Below are positions 56,376 to 64,000 of a stretch of DNA of 64,000 nt, piece by piece (position 1 is the stretch's first letter; every line of letters begins with the position of its first letter). The notes beneath the pieces are model-generated. The model made no database searches, was not told the origin of the DNA, and saw only the letters and a list, made by a program, of their open reading frames with translations. Position numbers and translations under genes: made by a program. The DNA is from Avena insularis (taxonomy: Eukaryota; Streptophyta; Magnoliopsida; Poales; Poaceae), in contig CM042685.1 in the NCBI GenBank assembly GCA_023614405.1, positions 237,749,661 through 237,813,660 of the forward strand, read 5' to 3'.

Positions 56376-56516
56376 CTACAAATAGATATGAGAAAGAATA
56401 TTAAAAAAGTTTACGAGAAGAAAAAGACAAGTGCAGAATTTTTTCGAAGTGTTGAAATTTTTTCCTTAGCGGTTTCTAATCCAATCCAAGGGTCATAATC
56501 CTACAGGAAACACAGT

Positions 56517-56528
56517 GCTCTAATACCA
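56517..56528 (-). other. Primer-binding site of Gypsy element 2
   Basis: Coding strand TGGTATTAGAGC next to the 5' LTR, one base different from the initiator tRNA-Met complement TGGTATCAGAGC seen in element 1. Confidence 0.8.
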
Positions 56529-56530
56529 TC

Positions 56531-59500
56531 TGTAAGACCCCACCCTTATAAAGGTAAAGGTCCCTGTGATTGCAATGCTAGTCCCTGGATCAATTGCTAG
56601 CATCCACAGTTTAAGATGAAGTACACAGAAACAAAGGTCATTATTACACCGTCATCCCAGAGATAACATAGTCTTTTACAACTCCATATCCATAGGCTAG
56701 TACAAGAGTTTAACTTAACAATATAAATAAAAGTCTTCATCTTCATGTGCCACATGCAAGCATGTTGAGTGTAGACTCATAACCCTAATCCTCATCAGAG
56801 TAACCTACAACATCACAAGTTACAACCACAGTGGGTCAATACATTGGAATAGTATTGGCAAGTGATACCTTAGTAGAATAATAGTATCTAGCTTCTACAT
56901 GAATTTGGCTAAGTGTAGCTTAGGCTTGCTTTGCTCAAAATAGGTTTTACCTATCAGTTGAAAACACTAAGTTTTTATTTGGCAAAAACTCCCAAGGAAC
57001 CACCAATAGACATTGGTGAACCTTCACCCTTGTTCAACCAAAAGTTTTAACTTAGAAATTGGGATGAGGAGATTCTTGATAGCTTCCATGTCTTGATGCT
57101 CAAATTGTCCATTTTCGGGGACACGGCTAAGTACTTAGATTCTTCCTTCTGCAGAGGTGGTGCACTTTCCCCACAAGACTTGATTTTCACCAAGACAGGA
57201 TCTTTCAGAAGCCTTCCCTTAGACCAAAATGGACGCGTTCCAAACCTATCACCCACTACCACCAATTGTCCATTTGGCTAAGTTATTGCAACCTATATGA
57301 TCCAGGCAGAGCCCATAATGCCATGTGGCTGTACTAGAAGCTTCTTAACATATGGCATCTCAAATCCCTTTGTTCCTGGGTGGAATTCCACAAGTGAGAT
57401 ACAAACGGTAGACCATTGAACAATGGGCCCTGGTAACCACTCAACCAAAATCCAACCAAGCAATTACCATTCCACCCAGGTGTTTCATTCACTTAGTTGT
57501 TTTATTAAGCAAAAACATAAGTCAAAGACTTAGAAATATTTTCCATAGCATGTGTATATAAACCACCCTTGGTTGCTACTATCTAGGCTAATCATGGCAA
57601 TAGCAAGTATCTTAACTTAGAGAAAATTCTAACAATTCTACAACTACTAGGATTTCCCAAGCATAGCATATAGATACTTAGCAAAAATTAACATCCAATC
57701 CCTATACAAAATATCACTAATGCATAGTCAAAATAAGGATAAAAATATGAAGCACCACTTTCCTTGGTAGTTGGGGGAGTAACAACAGTCCTCGCAGTCA
57801 CACTCACCACTAGCACCAAAATCTACACATAAAATGATAGCACCAAATTCACATTTCAAATAAACAAGCAAAAATATATGAATGCATGCAAATGCCATGT
57901 GATGATTTTTCTAAACCAAACAAGACAATTAAAACAGTACTGATCAATAAACTAAACATTTATACATCAAATAAACTTTATTTGGCCTTTAAAACATTTT
58001 CCAATTAATTTTTATACACAAAATAAGCCTACAAATGTCTCTGCATAAAATTCTATTTTAAAAGAGGCAAAATACAAAACCAAGCCTACATATGTGTAGG
58101 ATTTATTTTTGTGATTCTATTGATATCTTATTTGTATTTTTTGGATAAACAGAACAAAATTTATTAAATTTACAAGTTTAAACATTCAAAAATCATTTCT
58201 GAAATTTTAAACAGACATGCTAGGCCACGTGGGCTGTTTCTATTGGATGATACCGTTTCGCACAGATCGATCAACGAGGACCGTTGGATTTAAGTGACAG
58301 TGCACGGCCAGATCTGCTCATACTGTTTTGTTTAAGTGATCTAATCTTAAGCGTTAGATCTAGATCCAATGCTGCTGAGCACACGACCATGGATGGGCGG
58401 CGCTAGCGACGGTGGTGCAGCGGCGGCACTACTGGCGATGGTGTTCTGGAGATTCCAGAGGGGGCTAGGGGCAGTGGTTGGTCTTACCAGCGTCACACGA
58501 CTGCGAGGAAGCTCAACATGGTCGTGGTTGGGGCGGGGGCGTGCTGTAGCGGGGGCTAGAGCTCGTCGGAGTTGTAGGCGGCGTCGGGTCCTTGCAGACG
58601 GAGTTGTTGCCGACACTCTGGATCGTCCTAGCACAAACCAGTGGTATCAGGAGGTGCACAAGGTCACGGCAAAACGACAGTGTCAAGGAGAAAGCAAGGG
58701 TCGGCCGGACTTTACCTAAATCGCTCGCCGAAGTTGAGCGGCGGCTCTGTCGCTTGCAGAGGTGGATGGGGACTGCGACCTGGGTCATGCGCGGACAAAC
58801 CAAAGGTGTCAGAAGATGCACAGGGGCTTGCTGGTCACACTCGTTTGAAGCAGAGGCACATGGGCGGTCGGGACTCACCGGAATTGGCCGCCGGAGGTGC
58901 TCGGTACCGGGGCGGTGCGAATGAAATTACGGGCGGCTTGGTGGCAGAGAAGGGGCGCTGAGTGAGGGGAAAAGACCACGGCGAGGTGGTGATTAAATAG
59001 TCGGAGCAGGGGCGAAAATCTCGCGGCGAATCAATGGGATTGATCATCGCAGTGATGAGGAGGAAACGGCCGGCGACGACGTGGTCGCGTGCGTGATTTT
59101 GGGGAAGAAAGAACTGAGCTGGCGTGGGTCCACTAGACAGTGACTGCGGGGTAGAGCGGGTGCGGTGAGAAACAAAGAGGGGGAGGGGTTTCCCGGGTGG
59201 GCTTGCTGGGGGGGCCTTGGCCGCGGGCTGGGTTGGGTTAGATAGCTGGTTTGGTTTATTTTTTTTCTCTATTTCTCTTTTTCTTTTTCTGATTTGATTT
59301 TTTGGTTTGAATTTGAATATCTATTTCAATTCTGTTCAATTAGAATTTTTTGACAAGGCTGAGCAAAACAATGCTGAGCAAAAACTAAGCATAGATAGAA
59401 AATGAAATATAAACCTTGTCTCACTTAAATAAGTATTAGGCATAAATTTGGTTTCTTTTGTTTGAATTTTATTTGGAAAAGATCAAATGCTCAAGAATGC

Positions 59501-59546
59501 ATGAATGATATGCAACATTATAAATCATGATTTTTGGGATGTTACA
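56531..59546 (-). repeat. 5' LTR of Gypsy element 2 (with promoter)
   Basis: 3016 bp, collinear with 44588-47597. TATA-like plus GATTAAATAG at 58991-59000. Ends GGGATGTTACA at 59546, then the TSD. Confidence 0.93.
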
Positions 59547-59551
59547 GTTAG

Positions 59552-59905
59552 GCAACAGTTTCAGAAAAAGAAGGCCATGCCACAGCTGTATCAGGAGCAC
59601 AAGGATAACGAATGAGCAGGCCAACAAGGAGAAGTAATTAGGAAGGAGAGAGAGCAAGCTGTAGCAGATCAAGAAGCAATAGTAATAGACCAAGATCTCT
59701 AGCATGACATAGATCACTCACCAATCGCAGGTAAAAATCATTAGAAATGCCCACTAGATCATATGCAACATCTGTTCTTATATCTTCCATATAGATCTAG
59801 GAATACAAGGAAAATAATACACATCAACCGGTTTAATCTACCCTTCAACTAGATTATTATCTAGGAGGATTGGCTAGAGAGATTCTCTCAGACTTGCATG
59901 GAACT
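59552..59905. other. Spacer between Gypsy element 2 and the Pack-MULE
   Basis: No gene seen. Continues the sequence left of 44582 across the element 2 insertion. Confidence 0.5.
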
Positions 59906-59914
59906 GCCATTCAA

Positions 59915-61349
59915 GAGTTAATTGGATAAAACTACCACAATTAGGACTACTACAGGTCAGTACCAACATTGGTAATTTTGGCATGTCAGTACCAATTTTG
60001 GTGCCACAGTATTGCAAATCACACTAATTTTCATCTGATAGCAGTTTAACACGCTTCAGACAGGTGGGACCAATCTACATAGCTGACTAGTCAACGAAAT
60101 TTGCCACGTAGGCATTTTGACTTTTCCTTCTTTGACATATCCACGATGAACCCAGACTGAGACGCCGTGAGGAACTTTGGTGTCAAACCGCTGGCCGGCA
60201 GCGCTCTCCTGTACGAGCTGCCGAAAGACGACGGTGCCATGAAAGGAGTTCAGAGGATCGATCACACCACTGATCTCCGGTCAGTTAGTCCAACTAATTG
60301 TCTCAGAAAGTGAGAATTCCTTGTTTGATAACATTCTTGACTCATCCGTTACTTCTTGCTTGACCAGATTCTTCGACAAGGCTGCCACTGTCGCGGTTTC
60401 GGACAAGGAGGCAGAAGCGCCAGCGTTGTGCTGTCCGTGGAGGCTGTGCACCGTGACGCGGGTGGAGGAGCTCAAGATTCTCGCATGGATGCTGCCAGAG
60501 TATCGACCATCGTGTTCTTCTATGCCGTTTCGGCGCATGTTTCGTCGACCTTCATGGAGCAGGGAATAGCGATGGACGCGGCCGTCGGCTGCGTGAGTGT
60601 CCCGCCCGCGTCTATGTCCACCTTCGACGTGATCACCATCGTTGTCCTGGTCCTGCTCTATGACCGTGCATTCGTGCCGGCAGCCAGACGGTTCACCGGG
60701 AGGGATAAGGCGTCACGGAGCTGCAGAGGATTGGCGCTGGCCTCGCCATGCCCGAGCTTGCCGTGGCCACCGCGGCGATCGTCGAGACAGTGCGCCTTCG
60801 TGCGGCGCCGAGGAAGATAAGTGACTTGTGGCAGGCGCCACAGTACACGCTGGTGGGTGTCGGCGAGGTGCTCACCACCATTGGACAGCTGGACTTCTTC
60901 TACAGCCAGGCACTGGCGGCTATGAAGACCGTGTGCATGGCGCTCGGATTCCTTGCGATAGAGGCCAGGGACTACCTGAGCTCGTTCCTCCTGACAGAGA
61001 CGCGCCTGCGGGCCGCTGGCCGATGGAGGAAGAAGATGTGTGGGAAAAATAGGCCGACAGGTGGAACCCACCGGCGGTAAATAGTAAATAAGAAAGAAAA
61101 ATAAAAAAATAACATAGATATGTTTGACAGGTGGGCCCACTTCCACCTCAGCTCCTATACACGTGCCGCTAACTCAGCACTTACATCTGGGCCTGAGCCG
61201 TCAGAAAGCGTGTTAAAATGCTGTTAGACGAAATTTAGTACAGTTTGCGACGCTATGACTCAAAACTGGTACTGATTCGTAAAAATTACCGAAAGTGGTA
61301 CAGACTCATCCCAACAACCCCAATTGTGATAGTTTTATCCAATTAACTC
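59915..61349. mobile_element. Pack-MULE-like Mutator element with 9-bp TSD
   Basis: 1435-bp element with long terminal inverted repeats (about 145 bp, imperfect): left GAGTTAATTGGATAAAACTA from 59915, right the inverse TAGTTTTATCCAATTAACTC ending at 61349. Both arms continue through GGTAATTTT, CAGTACCA.TTTTG and TTAACACGCTT. The flanks GCCATTCAA (59906-59914) and GTCATTCAA (61350-61358) match in 8 of 9 bases, as expected for a Mutator 9-bp duplication. No transposase is encoded; the interior is a host gene fragment (next entry). This is the definition of a Pack-MULE. Confidence 0.85.
60190..61050 (+). pseudogene. NPF (NRT1/PTR) transporter gene fragment captured in the Pack-MULE
   Basis: C-terminal half of a nitrate/peptide transporter family (major facilitator) gene. 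Exon piece 60190-60279 encodes SALLYELPKDDGAMKGVQRI and ends in DLR. An intron of 88 bp (60280-60367, GT..CTTGACCAG) is in the phase that joins DLR to FFDKAATV. The next exon has CPWRLCTVTRVEELKILA, then VSAHVSSTFMEQGIAMDA, VPPASMSTFDVITIV and LYDRAFVPAARRFTGR. GEVLTTIGQLDFFYSQAL and DYLSSFLLTE close it. These are the usual NPF signatures around transmembrane helices 7-12. Two frameshifts (about 60500 and 60705) break it. Keeping the intron shows DNA-level capture. The N-terminal half and the ExxER region are absent, so it cannot be a working transporter. Confidence 0.88.
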
Positions 61350-61358
61350 GTCATTCAA

Positions 61359-64000
61359 GGTTTATCATAGAGGTTTAAAATCAACAGGAATATTTGTCCT
61401 TATCCAAAATATGCCTCAACCTTTGCATCATAGGTCAGGTCAAGAAATCAAGCACACCATTTATACTCATCAGTTTCCATCAAGAATGGTTTAAAAAGCT
61501 ATGACCATCATTTAGCTTTACAAATATCCAACAACTTAAAACATCCTAATCCACTTCAGCACTCAAGCTAGTTAGATAAGTATAAATCTATGCATCTTCC
61601 AAAGAAGTACCACAGAGTTTATCTTAATTCTAACTAGTGATACATGAGCTACTAAGCTGTAAATCACACTTTCTTGATCTAGTTTAAGCCATCAGTTTTG
61701 TGTAATCAAGTGTCCATGAACTAAACCTATACTTGAGTGTACATGGCAATTCTGTAATTCCGAACCTCTAGTTCATCATATATAAACTAATGAAGAGCAG
61801 TAATAGCAATCTTTAGAAGATCACTAACCATTGTTGTATTCACAAACTCTTCTATAAATAATCAGATTGTGGATTTTAAATCATTTTCCTAGTAAAGAAT
61901 CCAGGAATCATATCTTACTAGTTTTCTAATATCAAGATTGACAAAAACTAATCAAATCAATTCATTGAAGTAAATGCACACTAAACCAAGATATGGAATA
62001 CCCTCCAATACTGACAGACCTAAGACATTAGTCCAGGTTAAGGCAAACACAACAACAAGTACATCATTTCTCTATCTGTAAGAAGTGGGCAACTCCTTAA
62101 AATCATTTTTCTAGTTAGACAACTAGAAATCATATAGTTTCCATCAATTAAACTACCACAACAGGTTCTAGATAGTTTAGCACCACTGAGTTCAGAAAAT
62201 CACAATTTATTACACAAATTTAGCACAAAGGCCAGGGATGATTCAATCATCCATATTGAAGCATCAGAGTTAGTAAGCATCCTTAGTAGCTTAACCCCAA
62301 TCTCACAGCACATGTATAATATGGGTCAATTGGAGTTATAAACACAATCACCACCATTAACAACATAACACCAACCCAAATTAGTACCACTTGAGCACTT
62401 GCCCATCCAAGTTCAGGAATTTTAGCTAGCAATACTAATGAGCATCATCAGCCACTAGCAAGCCAAAGGTCAACACATAAATGCCAAACATTTAGCTCAA
62501 TTAAATTTAACCACTAGCCATAGATAATTTTAGTAGTAAGATGAACCCTAGAACAGAGTTCAACACTAACTAGGATATCCGTATCACCACGAAGAGGGAT
62601 CTAGAGAGGAACCGAGAGAGAGGCGCTTCAACCCACGCTAGGCCGCGGACACGGCGGCCACCAGAGCTCAGGCGGCCACGAAAGCACCACAACATTGAGC
62701 AACACCAGAACACCACGAGAGAACCACACCGGCACAGGGGATTGAAACCCTAAGCACCAGGAAGGTGAAGGCACGACCAATGGGAGGCGCAAGCAACGAA
62801 TCAAACTGGACATGAAGATGCGGCATCACCATCGACATATTTTAGCATGACGGCGGCGGCCGGGAAGGCCAGAGGTGGCCGGAATCGAGCAGCGACGGCG
62901 AGGCAGCTCTTGGTCGCTAGAGAGAGGAATGGGCAGGTGAGGTTGAGCGAGCTCGAGAGAGAGAGAGAGAGCGCACTAGGCTGATGGGTCGATCCAGTGG
63001 TGGCTAGGTGGGTTTGACCCATACCCACTAGGTTAGGTCAGGTTAGCCCAACATGCGAGGCCTAAGATCTAACTGAATAGAAAAGAAAAATTAAAATTAC
63101 CAAAATGACCCTATAAATATTTTAAACTCTAGAAAAAATAAAAATCCAAAAAAATACAATATATCAAAATGATCACAAAAATATTATATACCTAGGAAAA
63201 AATATAACATTACTTGTTTGAGTTAAATAAAATGCAAATAAATATTAACACCATTAAATCCTCAATGAAATTTAATAAAATAAGAAGTCCTAACAATAAA
63301 TAAAAATTATTCTAGTATATAAAAATACAATTACTAATTTATAAAAATACTAACTTATTTTTTATAAATAAAACTTGAAACAAATATTCAAAGAAATTTA
63401 ATTCTTTGTGGAATTTTATAAAAATGAAAATAATACTTAAAAATAAATAAAAATCATTTTTAAGATCTTTAATAAATATATTTTAATAGAAAAATATCAT
63501 TACAAAGTTTTCTAAAAGATTTTAAAGTAATAAATCCTTATCTATTTTATAAAATACCTAGTTTTGTTAATTCTTTAAAAACATTTATTAAATAAGAAAC
63601 AATCATAATTTATACAAAACCTTAAATCCTTTAAGACTAAGTACTAAAGCCCAAAACCATACTTAGGATTCATAATAAAATTTAAGTGTCAAGTATGAAT
63701 TCTATAAAACTCTTTTAAACTATAAATTTAATTTGAACACAATAACCGTTAAACTAACATTATACATCATCGTCTATATTATGGGTGAGTGATCTTTATC
63801 TCTTAATTATTATTAACATTTCCTAAAAAAGTACTAAGATCATCTAATTATGCTCTCATTAATAAGTTGCATATTATATTCCTATTAACATATCCAATCT
63901 CAAACTCATCATTCATTTAAACTGAAAGTGAATGATTCTACATTAAAAACTATAATATTCAAAACCCTAAAACTTGATAATGTTCTAAAAACATTACACC
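61359..64000. other. AT-rich DNA with a GC-rich island, possibly part of another long LTR
   Basis: No coding sequence recognised. 61359-62580 is AT-rich and non-coding. 62600-62990 is a GC-rich island with a (GA)n run (about 62955-62972). After GGGTTAGGTCAGGTTAG the sequence becomes very AT-rich to the window end. The order (GC island, GGTTAGGT-like motif, AT-rich tail) parallels the LTRs of Gypsy elements 1 and 2 on the plus strand, so a third chromovirus LTR in minus orientation is plausible; its end would lie past 64000. Confidence 0.35.

Larger units (their letters stand above)
44588..59546 (-). mobile_element. Gypsy (chromovirus-type) retrotransposon, element 2, full length but decayed and interrupted (TSD GTTAG)
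   Basis: 15.0-kb element on the minus strand. LTRs are 44588-47597 (3010 bp) and 56531-59546 (3016 bp), with coding-strand ends TGTAACATCCC..GGGGTCTTACA. The left copy has its outermost TG changed (plus strand TTTAAGACC). The TSD GTTAG is at 44583-44587 and 59547-59551. The PBS adjoins the right LTR (56517-56528) and the PPT adjoins the left (about 47598-47612). Internal order is two accessory ORFs, gag, protease, RT, RNase H, [2.5-kb insertion], integrase with a chromodomain. It differs from element 1 in LTR sequence and proteins, so it is a separate family of the same clade. Stops and frameshifts make it inactive. Confidence 0.95.

Noticed and set aside
62955..62972. (GA)n run
   Set aside because: Ordinary microsatellite; no gene or promoter could be tied to it.

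Overview
The window is nuclear DNA of a grass, most likely of subfamily Pooideae (wheat, barley, oat, ryegrass, Brachypodium relatives). Three things point there: one intron-bearing plant GATA-factor gene, dense nested LTR retrotransposons with long LTRs, and repeat termini I recognise from Pooideae (TGTTGGAATTATGCC of BARE/WIS/Angela-type LTRs; TGATACGTC-type LTRs; CTCCCTCCG-type Stowaway MITEs). The species cannot be read from the sequence. The only host gene I can support as intact is the GATA factor at 7397-8609 (minus). Nearly everything else is mobile DNA or its remains.

Layout. 1-6350: a Copia gag remnant (minus) holding two later insertions, the 3' end of a Gypsy-like element with a TGATACGTC LTR (to about 3172) and a TGATACGTC solo LTR (3228-4785, TSD GCTGG). 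6360-9420: the GATA gene, its flanks and a Stowaway MITE. 9421-14142: a three-level nest in which a Tourist/PIF-type MITE (TSD TAA) contains a small Copia element with LTRs of about 120 bp (TSD ATATA), which contains a BARE-like solo LTR (TSD TTCTG). 14143-23667: relics of PIF/Harbinger transposases, MITEs, a LINE-like tail, and GC-rich intergenic DNA with G-boxes. 23673-37485: a complete but decayed chromovirus-type Gypsy element (element 1; 4-kb LTRs, TSD TCAGC, minus). 37558-38130: a degenerate GCTAC repeat array. 38919-40022: a third Harbinger transposase relic. 42133-43648: a second TGATACGTC solo LTR (TSD AGAAT). 44588-59546: a second, different chromovirus-type Gypsy element (element 2; 3-kb LTRs, TSD GTTAG, minus), split between RNase H and integrase by a 2.5-kb TG..CA unit (TSD GATGT). 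59915-61349: a Pack-MULE-like element carrying an intron-containing fragment of an NPF (NRT1/PTR) transporter gene. 61359-64000: AT-rich DNA that resembles the distal part of another long LTR.

Most notable. Both Gypsy elements, although of different families, carry a sense ORF between the primer-binding site and gag. It encodes a globular N-terminal part followed by a coiled coil, and the two copies appear homologous. Element 2 has a further upstream ORF of similar design. These accessory proteins and the Pack-MULE are the best candidates for something new. Neither Gypsy element is functional as read: both carry in-frame stops and frameshifts, element 1 has a deletion next to the reverse-transcriptase active site, and element 2 has lost the protease catalytic Asp.
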